A DNA stretch of 64,000 nt from Amborella trichopoda (GCF_000471905.2 NW_006494719.1:779857-843856); one strand, 5' to 3'; positions 30,897-42,839 are shown, numbered from the stretch's first letter. Program-made: numbers and translations. Notes: generated from the sequence alone by a model not told the origin.

Positions 30897-32245
30897 TGTA
30901 GATACCCGCTTTAAATCTGGCAAGTTCTGTGATTTTGTTAGACCCGTAGGATAAAATTGGCATAGTAAACCCAAAATCCATAGGTCACAAAACTTACGAT
31001 GTAAGCCGGAACCATTTTGCCAGCCCAGAACCCAACAAATGCTTGTTTTGATCAGGAATCTAATAAATGTGTTGTTTTATGGAAACAATCATCTAAAATA
31101 GTAAAAATATCTGTTTTGACCCAAATTTTCTTTGAGAGCTTCACAAGATGCTGAGGAAGACACCTAAATTGAAAACCCTCAATTTGGACAAATTTTGGTT
31201 TGGGAGACACGGGGCGTGCCGCCCAAGCGACACAGGGTGTGTCACCCAAGCCATCTTGCAAATTCCCTATTTTACCAAAACAATCATTAAAAATAGCAAA
31301 AAAATCTATTTTGACCCAAATGTTTTTTGGTAACTTCAAAAGAGGCCAAGGAACACACTTGAAAAGAAAATTTTAAATTTGGACAAGTTTTGGTTTGGGC
31401 AATACGAGGCATGCTGCCCAGGCAACACGACTCGTGCTACCCAGCCTTAGGTGACACAACCTGTGCCTCCCAGACACGTTTTTCCCCAAATTTGTTTTTA
31501 TCATTTTTCATGTTTATAGGGTTATCTTATGGGTGGTTTGGCTGTGTGATGCTATCCGCATTGGTCAAATCAGAATTTAAAAAAAATAAAAGATTGGTTT
31601 GATGAAGGGATTTGTTGGTTATGGGATAACTCTGCCCCAACAAATCCCTCGTTTAGATGAACTCACTTTGGGTGACCATAAAAGGAAGAAAAATGAGAGG
31701 GTTGAAAGAAGGGACAGACGGACTTCTTCGAAAAAGGCAGAAACCCTTGGAAAGAGTTAGCTTCAAAAACCTTCGCCTCCTGAAACCCTAACCTTAAGCC
31801 AAAAGCCTAGATCTCTAGGGCACAAAAACCCTAGTTATATAACCATTTCCAAGGCACAACCATCCTATACATCACAGATTTTCTGGTCAACATCTAGATA
31901 AGAGAGGCAAAGAGGATGATGGTGTTGATACGGGCGAGCCCTCGAAGGCTTGGGAGTCCAGGGACATCTGACCCGGCTTGGTATCATTTTTTTCTGTTGT
32001 TTTACTATTTTAATTTTATTTTGATCTTATTTTGATTAGTTTTCTTTTAAAATATTGTTTTGAAATGCTTCCGATCACGCTGACTCTGCTACAAGTTTGA
32101 GAGCAGGCCTGCTCATTTCTAGGCAGATCTGAATTCGATTGTTCCCACTTTCTCTACCATTTCTTTTTCATTTCTTTTTTATCAGTTTAAAGTGTCAGAT
32201 CTGAGTGATCTACCTCGTTAGATCGCTAGATTATGCACTATAAAC
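30897..32245 (+). mobile_element. 3' LTR of the Tat element (ends at its TATA box)
   Basis: It starts TGTAGATACC, typical of Tat-type LTRs. It repeats the 5' LTR from 31410 on, including the GC-rich CGACAC words (31205-31260, 31400-31475) and the phrase GATTTGTTGGTTATGGGATA. The homology stops at ACTATAAA (32238-32245), where composite-family TC-rich sequence takes over. R and U5 are missing. Confidence 0.8.
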
Positions 32246-32303
32246 ACTCTCTCTTTCTCTCTTTATTTCCTTTTAGTTTCAAACATGCATGGCAGTATCC
32301 ATC
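32246..32303 (+). mobile_element. Fragment of the copy 1 3' LTR between two insertions
   Basis: CACTCTCTCTTTCTCTC...TTTCCTTTTAG...CATGGCAGTATCCATC matches 790-858 of the 5' LTR. The last five bases (32299-32303, CCATC) are the left target duplication of the solo LTR. Confidence 0.75.
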
Positions 32304-34935
32304 TACAATGACCCTAGAGAGAGAACCAGCACCGACTGTGAAGAGAGGAGTTAGCGCCGGTTGTGAAGAGAGAGCTGGCACCGGCTGTGAAGAGAGAGAG
32401 GCAGAGCCTGCTGTGAAGAGAGAGAAAAGAGCAGCTCCATGTGTGGCACTGCCATACATGGTTAGCGTCCGCCACTTGTCCTGCTGCATGGAAGATGTTT
32501 TTCACCTATAAGCTCGGGGTTGCCACCTCCCACTGGGGGGAATACTTAAGCCCTCCTCCTCAAGCTATTTCACTCCCACACTCTCTCTCTCTAAGAACCA
32601 ACTCTTGAGCCTTACCCAATGTTACCCCATTACTACTCTCTAAGGAATCTTGAGGAGACTATGCAAGGAGTTGGAGCACTATTTGCTCATCATGTAAGTC
32701 GATTTAGAAGCTATGTATTACTATTTTTATCCAACATGAGGTATAGAAGTGTAGAATGCATAAACATGTGTATGGATGTGCAAGAGTAAGCTTGGAAATC
32801 TTGGAACTTAAGTACTAGAATCCATAACTGTTTAGTTTATGTTAATGGTGAAAATTTTTGCAAAATCCTCTTATGAATCTATTCTAAGTGAAGTCGATTT
32901 GACTGAATACTAGACATTGGCTTGAAGGAAATTGTTTGTACTTGTGTATGTGGTAAAATTTGGGAAAGGAATGGGGAAATGAATTTCCAAAAACTGTGAG
33001 TGTTTTTGTATCAAATGGTCCAATGACCAAACAGTATCCAAATAGGTTCAAATCGGTCTTGAATGAAAGGTGTGCTTGTCTATTACAACTTTGTTTCTTG
33101 TAACATCTTGAAATTCTTCATATTTTAGGATTTACAATCCAAAATGTGTGAGCATGTCACTGATGACAGACAGCAGATATTCCAGCCACTATTACCTTGT
33201 ATCAAACTTTTGACCACCCAATAAGTTCACAAATACCTCTAAATCACCGCCATTTGAGCTGTATGAAGTCTATTACAACGTGCATGTTTAAACCTTATTG
33301 AAATTCTTTACGAATGAGAAGCTATACTCCAAATATGCTAACATGTCACTGTTACCAGAAATTGTGAAAATTCAGAATTATCACCTTAAATTATCACGAG
33401 TTTGATTAATCAAATGAAGTTCAATTTTTTCCAAACCACCACTATTTGAATGATTTATACGAAAACTTAAATTTGCATGTAAATATTTTCTTGAAAAACC
33501 CCCTAGATTGAAAGTTTTTCTTTTTAGGGGAGTATGTCACTGTTGATAGAGCCTCCCCGAAACTGTGTTTGCTATGTGATGAAAGTGAATGCTAATTAGT
33601 GAGTTCCATGTGATATTTAAGCGATGAATGCGAATGCAAATTAGTGATAGCCATGTGATATTCCAGTGATGAATGTGAATGCTAATTAGAGAGTGCCATG
33701 CGAGATTCTAGTGATGAAAGTGAATGTTAATTTGTGAGTACCATGTAATATTCATATGATAAGTGTGAATGCTATATAATGAGAGCCAAATGGTGAATTC
33801 CATGTGTTAATCATGTAATAGGTGTAAACGCCAAGTGATGAATGTCAAGCGATGTATAATCTGATGATATGCTTCAAGCATGACCCTTTTGTGTTTAATA
33901 TTTGTAAAGTGATTTAAGAGGCGCTATGCACGGGTTACTTGTGGTAATATGTTGCGATCAGATATGAAAGTGAGGCCAGTAGTGTTTCCTAACTTCCTAT
34001 GATAGGAGGGAAGTTTGGTTGAAATTGTGATGGGTGGGTTGTGCCCCCTAAATTTCAATGCATTCTAAAAAGAAATAGTGTATCGGGTCTTGTAAGGAAA
34101 GTGCATATCAAAAGTCCCAAAGCGCGCTGGGGATTGTGTGTGTGAGTGTGAGGGCATTACCGAATGGAAGACTCACTGTCATTGCCATCTCTCCTAAGTG
34201 ATGGTAGAAGTCTTAACCAATGGGATTGGCTTGGCCTGATGATTATGTCTTCTACTTCGGGAATAGGTGAATCTAAGGAGCGAGTGGTTAATGATTGGAT
34301 GTACGAAGGTGAATGATGATAGTTATGTTGATTGTATGATAGCCATGATATTCGATATGCCATCCGTGATGAATATATTGATAAGATTGTACATTAAATG
34401 TTTTCCACCATGATTTCTTATAGTTAAAAAAATATATATATTTATAATGCCTAGATGGATATATCATTGATGCATAGCAACTACATCCTCTTACTGGGCT
34501 TTCTAGCTCATTCATCTTTTTCCCTCCCTGTAGAGTAGAAGCTGCAGGTCAAGAACAACCGGTGGGGTGATCGATCTGGCCGACGAAGGCTTGTACCTGC
34601 CATGGAGATCTTTTGCTTGTGTGTGTTTAGCAGCCTCAAGTTGTGTTTTTGTCTATATTGAAACTAGATGTTGTGTACCTAGGCCTTTAATGCCTTGAAC
34701 AATTGTGTCATTCCAAGTTGTTAATGTAATAACAAAAGTTTCAGTTTTTTTTTTTATCTTGATCTTGTGCTTTTTATATAAAGTTTCTTTACTTTTGTGG
34801 TTTGCTCCGTTTATCACAGTAATAGAGTATTGAGTTCTATCCGATCTGAGTGACATATGCGACCTCCGATAGTGATCCCGCACTTTGTCGCCCTCTGGTT
34901 TGGGACGGCAGGGGTCAGGGGCCTATGTCATGACA
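32304..34935 (+). mobile_element. Solo LTR of another family, with target duplication CCATC
   Basis: This 2632-bp block starts TACAATGACC and ends GTCATGACA. The ends are imperfect inverted repeats, consistent with a decayed TGTAATGACC...TGACA LTR. CCATC lies at 32299-32303 and again at 34936-34940, while the empty site is seen at 854-858. No internal region is present, so it is a solo LTR produced by LTR-LTR recombination. Inside are four GCACCGGCTGTGAAGAGAGA-like units (32328-32420), a near-perfect 11-bp hairpin (32438-32460), a TATA-like CTATAAG (about 32503), and a splice-donor-like GTAAGT (32695). A Ty3/gypsy chromovirus origin (Tekay/Del-like) is my guess from end sequence and length only. 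Confidence 0.8.
33060..33850 (+). repeat. Internal tandem repeats of the solo LTR
   Basis: Two arrays are visible. 33060-33550 holds three diverged units of about 190 bp, each with TCTATTACAACNTNCATGT, TTGAAATTCTT and GCATGTCACTG. 33580-33850 holds about five units of about 58 bp with GATGAATGTGAATGCTAATT and GTGCCATGTGATATTC. No coding content. Confidence 0.75.
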
Positions 34936-36740
34936 CCATCGATGTGCGTGTCTCTCTTCTCTCTCTTCCTCTTCTTTCTTTCTCTCTCCACTTTCCTCTC
35001 CTTTTTCTCTCTCTCCTTATCTTCTTCTCTCTATCTTTATCTTTCTTCCTCTTTTTGTCACTCTCTCTTCACTCAACACACACAGCAGTGGGCCATCACC
35101 GTGTGTGTCTTTCATCACCTTCTTTCTTCTTTTTCCTGCTTTCTTTCCTTTCTTTACTCATCCCCCTTTCTTTCCTAATCCTTCCTCTCTCTTTCCTGAT
35201 CTCCTTTCTTCTCTCTCCTCCTTTCTTTCCTTTCCTTCCTTTCTCTTCCTCTCTTTTGTAATCTCTCTTCTAATATCTCTCTTATTTCTTTCTCCATGTT
35301 CTTTTCTTTCTTTCTCTTCTCCATTCGTGCACGACGGTGCCTATCGCCGATCATGATGTACTCCTTCTTCTAGATCATGTACAATGAGCTGGATCTTAAC
35401 CCGAGTGGCGGGCAAGGCCACTATCTAAGTTCCTCTTGCCCCATGTCACACACGGTGATGCTTATCACCGTGCATGACATTCCCTTTCCTAAAATCTGAT
35501 AAGGATATTGAACCAGGCACTTTCTCGAGAGGTGGGCTGGGTCATGTCTGAGTCCCTTTTGACATGCACAGTGATGCCTATCGTCGCACGTGTCTTTTTC
35601 TTTTCCATGTTCTCTTTTTCCCTCTGTCCCCTGTCATGGATGGCAAAACCTATCACCGTCCATGTTCTCTTTTCTCTCTCTTTCCTGTCATGGACCCACC
35701 CATCGCCATCCATGTTCTTTTTTTCTCTCTCTTTGCTATCATAGATAGTGGAACCCATCGCCGTCCATGTTCTCTTGTTCTCTCTCCCTTTTCTATCATG
35801 GACGGTGAAACCCCATCGCCATCCTTACTTTTGTCTTTCTTCTCTCTCCTCAGCCATGAACGGTGGGACCTCATTGCCGTCTATGCTTTCTCCTCTCTTC
35901 TATCTCCTCTGTCATGGAGCCATCGGCATCCATGTTTCTTTCTCCTTTCTTTTCCTTTCTTTTTCCTTTACCATAGATGGCGGGACCTCATCGCTGTCCA
36001 TGTTTATCTCCCTTCTTTCTTCCTTCTCTCTCTTCTCCTCTCTTTCTTCTTTCTCTCTCTTCTCCCCTCTTTTTTCTTTCTCTCTTTTGACTTCTCTCTT
36101 CTCCCCTCTTTTTCTTTCTCTCTCTTCTCCCTTCTTTCTTGTTTCTCTTTCTTTTTCCTTTTCTCTTCGTTCTCTCTTTTGACTTCTCTCTTCTATTCTT
36201 TTTCTCTCTTCTTCTCTCTCTCCCTCCTTCTCTCTTTCCTTTCTCTTCTTCCTCACTTCTCATCTTTTCTTCCTTTCTTCTTTCCTCTCTCTTCATTCCT
36301 TTCTTCTCTTCTCTTCTTCTTCTACTTCTCTTCTTCTTCTACTCTCTTCTACTTTCTTCTATTCCCTTCTTCTCTTCTTTTAGTCTATGTTATGACTTCT
36401 CTCTTAATCTCTCATTTATTTCTCTCCCTTCTCTTCTCTTCTTTTTCCTCTTCCTTCTCTTTCTTTCTTATTTCTTATCTCTCCTTCCTTTATTTTCTCT
36501 TTTCTTCTCATTCTCTCTTTCCCTCTCATTTAACTAATAGAAAGGCTAATTCAAGCACTGCCATGGTAGTCTCGTCGTCGAACAGTATTACTGCCGTGCC
36601 GGTCTGAGTTACCGTGCCTATCTTATTGCCACGAGAAGGCTGGCCATCATGCCAGGCCGATTAGTGTTCGTTCTGTTGTCGAGTAGTATTGCCATCATGC
36701 CGGTCTGAGTTACAATTCCCGTCTTTCTACCACATCGAGT
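34936..36740 (+). mobile_element. Copy 1 3' LTR continued: pyrimidine tract and palindromes
   Basis: CCATCGATGTGCGTGTCTCTC resumes the LTR at the equivalent of 854. A TC-rich tract, a palindrome array at about 35320-36000 (CATGGACGG type) and the block 36540-36740 (GTCGAGTAGTATTGCC, CCGGTCTGAGTTAC twice) follow 5' LTR bases 860-2782. It ends in CGAGT (36736-36740), the left target duplication of copy 2. Confidence 0.85.
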
Positions 36741-39590
36741 TGGTTAAGTGCCCCGATCTCGTCCTCCGAATCTAGATGATCTGGCAGCACATGTTTCAGG
36801 TTTCAGGAGAAGCCAGGACTTGAGATCACTCTCTTGAGAACCTTGCTCAAGAACAAGTGTAGGTATACCAATCGATGACAGTGGAATATAAGGTGGGTTC
36901 GGGACCTACTCGGGCTGGCTCACGTGGGCTCCCTCTTAGATCATAAAGAAAGCCTCCCAATTCTATAACTGGTTTGGAATTGCCTTTCTTGACCTGTATT
37001 CTCTTTTTTCTGCAATGACTCACACATGGTTAATTTTATAAGATAACTGGGCCGAGGAACCCCACCTTGTCTTTGGGTGAATGTACACAGGCGTGCACAT
37101 TCAAAGGAGAAAAGAGAAGAGCTGATGAGATCAGTGTTGAGAAAAGGAAGAAGAGAGAAGAAAAGAAAAGAAGGAGACATTTTACCCGGTGGCTAGCCTA
37201 GCACGGTGGCTAGCCTAGCACAGTGGCTAGATTAGCATGATGATTGACCTGACATGGTAGCAAGAGGGGCAAGGCAACACGAATTTATGCAACGATAATA
37301 CTACTCAATGATAAAATACTAATACCAACTAGCCTAGCACAACGACAAGTTTGATGTGCCAGTAAGACGGGTACGGTAACATGGATAGGCACAGTAGCAA
37401 TATTGCTCGACGATGAGAGTACCGTGACAGTGCTAGACTTGTCCCTTAGTCAAAGGAGAGAGAAAGAAGAAAGAACAGAGAATGAAAAAAGAGAGATGAG
37501 AGGGATGTAGAGAAAAAGAGAGGATAAAAGAGAGAGAAGAAAAGAAGGGGAAGAGAGAAAAGAAGAGGGAGACAGGGGAAAGAAGAGAGAGAAAGAAGAG
37601 AGAAAAGAAAAGAGAAATGAAGAGAGAAATGAGAGAGAAAGAAGAGAAAGAAAAGGAGAGAGAAATGAGAGAGAAAAAAGACAGAGAAAGGAAGAGAGAA
37701 AGAAGAGGGAAATGAGAGAGAAAAGAAGAGTGAGAAAAGAGAGATAAAAGAAGAGAAAAAAGAGAAAAAAATAGAGAGAGGAAGGAGAGAGAAAGGAGAG
37801 AGAGAAAGAAGAGAGAGAAGAAAAAAAGAGAGAAAGAAGAGAGAAGCATGGTCAACGATGGACACCCACCCATCCATGATAGATTAAAGGAGAGAGAAAG
37901 AACATGGACAGCGATGGACTTCCACCTTCCATGACAAAGAAAGAGAAGAGAGAAAGAACATGAATGACGATGCACTTCTGTTGTCTATGATAGAGAAAGA
38001 CGAGAGAGAAAGAACATGGATGGCGATGGACTTTCACCATCCATGATAGAGGAAAGATGAGAGAGAAAGAACATGGATGGTGATGGACTTCCACCGTCCA
38101 TGATAATGAAAAGATGAAAGAGAAAGAACATGGACGACGATCAAGGCTCGGATCACTGTGCATGTCTCAAGAGGATAAGGGGGAAACTGAGAACATCATA
38201 CTCGGCGATGGGCATCGCCGTGTATGACTGGAGAGAAAAAGAAGAGAGAAGAGAAATAACGTAGTGAGAGAAAGAGAAGGAGGAAGAAAGAGGTTTTAAG
38301 GAAGAGAAAGAGGAAAGGAAAGTAGAGAGAGAAGAAAGGAAAGAAGAGAGAGCGAAGGGAAGTGAGGAGAGAGATTAGATGAGAGCCAAAGAAGAAAGAA
38401 GGAAAGAGAGAGAAAGAAATTAAGAAAGAGAGAAAAAGAAGGAAAGAGGAGAAAAGGAAAAACACACGGTGCTACCACCGCCATGTGTATTAGAGAGAGA
38501 AGAAAATAGGAAAAGGGATTTGTGCACGGTGCTGCCATCATCATGTATGTCAGAGGGAGAAGAAAATAGAGAGAGATTTGTGCACAACATTACCATCACC
38601 GTGAATGTTAAGATAGAGAGAAAGATGGAACCAAAAGAATGAAGAAGAAAGGAGAAGAAGAGAGGGAGAGAAGAAAAGAAGAAAATCAAAAAGAAAAGAG
38701 GGAGGAAAGCGAAGAAAGAGAAAAAGAGAGGCATGCACGGTGATGGTCACTACCATGCATGTTTGAGAGGAAGATGAGAGAGACAGAGAGAAGAAGAGGA
38801 AGATAGAGACGGAGCTAGATGAGAGGAAGGAGGAGGAGAGAGAAGGATAGAGATGAGGAGAGATAAAAGAGGAGGAGAGAGAAAGCTACCTTCATTGAGG
38901 GGTACCTAAATTTTTCTTCTCTCTCATCTCTCTCTCTCTTAAAGACATGCCTCCTAAACTCAATGAAAAATTTATTCATCAATTGAAAGTATCAAGGGGG
39001 TCCTTTTTATAATTAAGTTTAGCATGTATGTATAGAATTGGGCCCAAACAAGGGTGGATGCCTAAAACCCATCTTAGTTGATGATAATTACAATTATTTT
39101 GAATTAAAATAAAATCTAAAAATGGGTGTAAAGTGATTGTTTTACCCCTGCCTGACAATTTATGAAATTAAAAAATAGTCCCTTTTGCTGTTGCTCTGGT
39201 GCCCGTTTGACCAAAAGATGATTTTTTTTTCTTGTAGAGCTCAGCATGCAATCGATTTGATACCAACTTCAAGCCACGAATCGAGCTTTTTAAGCCATGA
39301 TCATGCAACTTGAAATTTGTGTGAATCTTGGAAACTTATGATTGATAGTGTCCTCGTTTCTTGATATTTTTTGGTGATTTCTTCGTTGTATTGCACTGAG
39401 CATGTCGTCATGATCGCGTGGCAATAAACACAACTCAATTTCGTGCCCAGACGCAGATTTTGCATTGTTTGGGTTTTGATCAGAATCTGAATTCCGTCGA
39501 CTGGAATTTATAACAGATTTGATGCCTTCATTTGTGAAATCCGATCGTTCATCATGCATGAGGCTCGGACCATGGATAGCCCTAAACCTT
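36741..39590 (-). mobile_element. 3' LTR of composite copy 2 (first ~750 bp missing)
   Basis: Reading down the - strand: U3 from about 39590, a TATA box at 39027-39034, a GA-rich tract (38920-37440 as seen on +), palindromes at 37850-38150, and a tail ending at 36741. The tail matches 62783-63190 in the same direction. Compared with the 5' LTR of copy 2 it lacks the outer U3 part; CTAAACC near 39585 joins directly to the tandem array. Confidence 0.8.
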
Positions 39591-39599
39591 TCTTAACCA

Positions 39600-40530
39600 A
39601 CATGTGCATGAATACGCATGTTAAAGGCGTGTGCGCGTGTGTGGGGGTATGTTTAAGGTCATGCCTCCTAGACCTGGGCAAAGCAAGTTAACGTCATGCG
39701 GTCAGGCCGTGTATTGCAGTTTAAAGTCATACAACTAGGATCAGCAATTTAACGTTGTGCAACTAGACCTCCGCTACAGGTTAACGTCATATAGTTTGGA
39801 CCATGGTGCTAAGCCTTTTAATATCGTGCGGCCATGAGGTGCACAATGGTTTAAGGTCATGCAGTTTAAAGCTATGCAGTTTAAAGTCATGCAGTTAAGA
39901 CTATACAGTTTAAGGTCGTGCAACTAGACCTCCACTAAAGTTTAAGGTCATATAGTTTGGACCATGATACTAAGCCATTTAACGTCATGCAGCCAGGATG
40001 TGTTCTATAGTTTAAGATCATATAGTTTGGGCAATGGTGCTAAGCCTTTTAACGTCATGCGCTCAGGGCGTGTACTACAGTTTAAGGTCACATAGTTTGG
40101 ACCATAGCTCTGCATTTTAAGGTCATGCAGCATGGACCATGCAGTTTAAGGTCGTGCAACTAGACCTTTACTGCAGTTTAAGGTCTTACAGTTTAGGGTC
40201 GTGCAACTAGACCAAGGTTGTGCAGTTTAAGGTCATGCAGCATGGACCGTGCAGTTTATGATCATGCTATAGTTGAATGTCGTATAGTTTGGACCATGGT
40301 GTTAAGCCCTTTAATGTCATGCGGTCAGGACAGGTATTACAGTTTAATGTCGTATAGTTTGGACCATGACTTTGCATTTTATGGTCATGCAGCATGGACC
40401 ATGCAGTTTAAGGTCATGTAACTGGACCTTTGCTGCAGTTTAAGGTCATATAGTTTGGATCATGCAGTTTAGGGTCGTGCAACTAGACTAAGGTTGAGCA
40501 GTTTAAGTTCATGCAGTACAGACCATTGTG
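39600..40530 (+). repeat. Tandem array, GTTTAAGGTCATGCA family, copy 2
   Basis: Units alternate between GCAGTTTAAGGTC(A/G)TGCAACTAGACC and ATAGTTTGGACCATGGTGCTAAGCC, at 35-70 bp spacing. It is the inverted counterpart of 15290-16190. It lies between the 3' LTR and the PMD promoter region. Confidence 0.8.
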
Positions 40531-40830
40531 TGGGTCGCCTAGTAGGTGAAGCTCCATGAGTATAAAATGAAAGGCCAGTAGGGGTTTAGATGAGAAGCAG
40601 ACTTCAGTGGGGATTAGGGGATGAGTGCGACTCCCTGGTGAGACTCCATAGCGAATAAGCTTATGGAAGGTAACCCGACTCCTGGGGATAAGACAGTGCA
40701 AGACTAACCCACTGGGCATTGAAGGGGTAAGCATGACCTTTTTGGTATACACCTAACTCCACTGGGGCTGATGGGCTACAACACTAGTATAACTCTTAAT
40801 GGGGATGATGGTAAAACACTCACTATGATC
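40530..40830 (+). repeat. Primer-binding-site-like words, copy 2
   Basis: Words near 40604 (CTTCAGTGGGGATTAGGGG), 40635, 40680, 40710 and 40756 (ACTCCACTGGGG, 12 of 12 to the primer binding site core) are spaced 25-50 bp apart. They have the same orientation relative to the PMD gene as in copies 1 and 3. 40850-41040 holds GCTAGCCACAGAC-type repeats. Confidence 0.6.
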
Positions 40831-41222
40831 GAGTTCAGACATACGCGGCGCTAGCCACAGACAGTAGCAACATATGTGGTGGTCGCATTACCACATACAA
40901 CGCTAGCATGAGTGACTTTGGCATGCACGGGAGTGGTCATGGGTGACAGTAGTACTGACAGGCACAACATTTGTTACACGTGGAGTTAGTCATGCTCGGC
41001 AATATAGAACACAGCTGGCGTTAGCCTACGTTCGGGCCTCGAGCTTGAGCCAGACCCGGTCTTACCCTTTTGAAGGTTGATTCTCGACATTGCATAAGCA
41101 GCGGTAAGCCTCTATTCGAGCCTCAGGTTTGAACCCAACCCGGTTCGACCTGTTGAAGTTTGGCCTTCATGGACTTGTCTGATATTCTTGCTTTGTGAGG
41201 GGCACTTCAGGGAAGCTTTGCC

Positions 41223-41229
41223 TATATAA
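41223..41229 (+). promoter_or_regulatory. TATA box of the PMD gene, copy 2
   Basis: TATATAAGGGGATTAACCCC matches copy 3 (53859) and, degenerate, copy 1 (14444 on -). A leader with a GAGAGAGAAAGAAGA run follows. Confidence 0.75.
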
Positions 41230-42770
41230 GGGGATTAACCCCATTTTTCACCATTTTTATCTTAAGTAAAAACTTTTAATAGTGAGAGAGAGAAAGAAGA
41301 CTTTCGGTGAGAACTCTGGTAAGGGCAAGGTTTTGCAAGAATTTTGTAGCAAGAAGGAGAGAATTCCGGTTGAAAAGAGAGAATACAGGCAGGGGAAACA
41401 CAAGGAGTGCAAGGGCTTTTTGGTTTCACGGTTGCCGGATTTTGAAGGAGGCAAACAGTTTACCGATCAACTAAGATTCCGATGGTAGAGTATCAGGATA
41501 GGGGAAAGGAATTCAAGTCACAGCAAGGAGTTGCCGGTGAACTTCTGTTGATTTTTGGGAGGTCTCCAGTGGTTTTTGGTGTCGGGAAGGAGAGGGAGAC
41601 GTGTCAGTCAGTTTTCGGTGAGTGGAAGTGGTTTCCCAACGAGAAACCGAAGGGTCGAGGAGGCAAAAAGCTGCAGTCAAGGGGAAGATGAGGATTTTAG
41701 GAATTTGATCCATCGTGGAAGATGAGGAGTCTCGGGAAGGTGCACAGTCACAGGGGAGACGAAGGGTCATGGGGAGACGAAGAGTCTCGAGAAGGTGAAG
41801 CGTCACCGTCGCGAGCGAACACGTGCAGTGATAGAGGACACAACCGACATTTAACCCCTTGTTAAACACGATTGACGTTACCCCCTCTAAGTCACAATCG
41901 GTGTTAGCCTTTGAAAATGCAACCGGCGTTGGGCCTTAGTCGCTCATGGCCAACGGTATGATGCATTCGGCATTAGTCACGCACGGTGATGATTCACACG
42001 CGGCAATTGTTGCGCATGATGCTAAGTTATGTGCGACGATGATCACGTACGGTGTTGAGTTATGCGCGATGATGATCACGCACGGTGCTGACTCAGGTAG
42101 ACAAAGGGTGGTGTCCAATAGAAAGGTTGGGCTTATGATGCCTATTGGAAGCCGAGTCCTCAAGTACAATTGTGGACTCCATGTTGTTATGTGGAAGGGT
42201 GCTCATTGTGAGGAGAGCGTGCTCTCCATCATAGGCCAGTTCGTTTCCAGAGAAGTCTACCTTGTATGACAGATATACTCGATCAAAGCACTTCCACCTT
42301 CTCGTAATGGCCTGTAACCGTCCTCTTTTCCTCAGATGCAAGAGTGACGCTGGGATCAACTGTCTTCTTTTCCTCAGATGCAAGAGCAACGCTTTCTCGC
42401 AGTCGTTATCTTTTTCTCAGATGTAAAAGATTTGTAACCTCCCTAATAATGGGCATTGATTGTAACTCTTAGCTCCTTCTAATGCAATAAAAGAGTTAAA
42501 ATTCATTTGGATTGCCTTGCTTCTTTTTCTTTCCCTTTCTTTTATTCTTAACCCTTTTTTATTGCACATTGGATCCTTTAAGAGCGTATTAGGGATATTA
42601 CTTCTTCAGATATTGCCCATTGACAGGGGCAAGGTCAATGAAGTGATTGATCGATTTTGACAGTGTCATCATATTTTCTTTTCCTTTTACCATTTTTTTA
42701 TTCTAACACTTGTAATATCCCCTTGCTTTATGAATAAAATTATCATTTTTACTTCAGTGTGATGCGTGAC
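41230..42770 (+). pseudogene. Gutted PMD gene of copy 2: leader and 3' end only
   Basis: The leader (41230-42300) parallels copy 3, including CCGGCGTTGGGCC-type repeats at 41850-42100 and CATCATAGGCCAGTTC (42229). After ATGGCCTGTAACCGTCCTCTT (42306) come three tandem units of TTTTCCTCAGATGCAAGAG (42327-42430). The sequence then runs straight into the 3' untranslated region with AATAAA at 42486 and 42733. Neither the PMD core nor the coiled coil is present. The repeated TTTTCCTCAG resembles a splice acceptor, which may indicate an intron end at this point. Confidence 0.6.
42733..42738 (+). terminator. Polyadenylation signal of the PMD gene, copy 2
   Basis: TTTATGAATAAAATTATCATTTTT aligns with TTAATAAAATGC of copy 3 (56720) and TTTATGAATGAAATGCC of copy 1 (near 9520, - strand). 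A second AATAAA lies at 42486-42491. The gag-protease gene on the opposite strand ends about 100 bp further. Confidence 0.6.
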
Positions 42771-42839
42771 TCTTTTTTTTATTTGCTTCTATGCACTCTT
42801 CCTCTTGCTCTTGTTCATTGTTTCTTCCCCTTCATGGAA

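Larger units (their letters stand above)
18862..32245 (+). mobile_element. Degenerate Tat-lineage Ty3/gypsy element
   Basis: Direct repeats at both ends (for example the block 19010-19190 matching 31530-31710) identify the LTRs. Internal order is gag, protease, reverse transcriptase, RNase H, a second RNase H, integrase. The second, archaeal-type RNase H (FPCTNNVAE motif) is diagnostic of the Tat lineage. Both outer ends are truncated: the 5' LTR begins at the equivalent of 31410 and the 3' LTR stops at its TATA box. This is not a clean insertion with a target duplication. The repeated TTATTATCAAC at 18837-18872 suggests repair or recombination at the left junction. Confidence 0.85.

Noticed and set aside
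18862-32245. Tat element as the autonomous partner of the composite family
   Set aside because: Its LTR ends (TGTAGATACC) differ from those of the composite family (TGTTTGAA) and no primer binding site could be matched, so partnership is not supported by this window.
35564-36607. A 347-codon open frame, among the longest in the window
   Set aside because: It follows the pyrimidine tract and palindrome array of the LTR; the length reflects the absence of A-containing stop codons.
37433-39000. Open frames on the - strand in the GA-rich block
   Set aside because: Same compositional artefact inside the copy 2 LTR.
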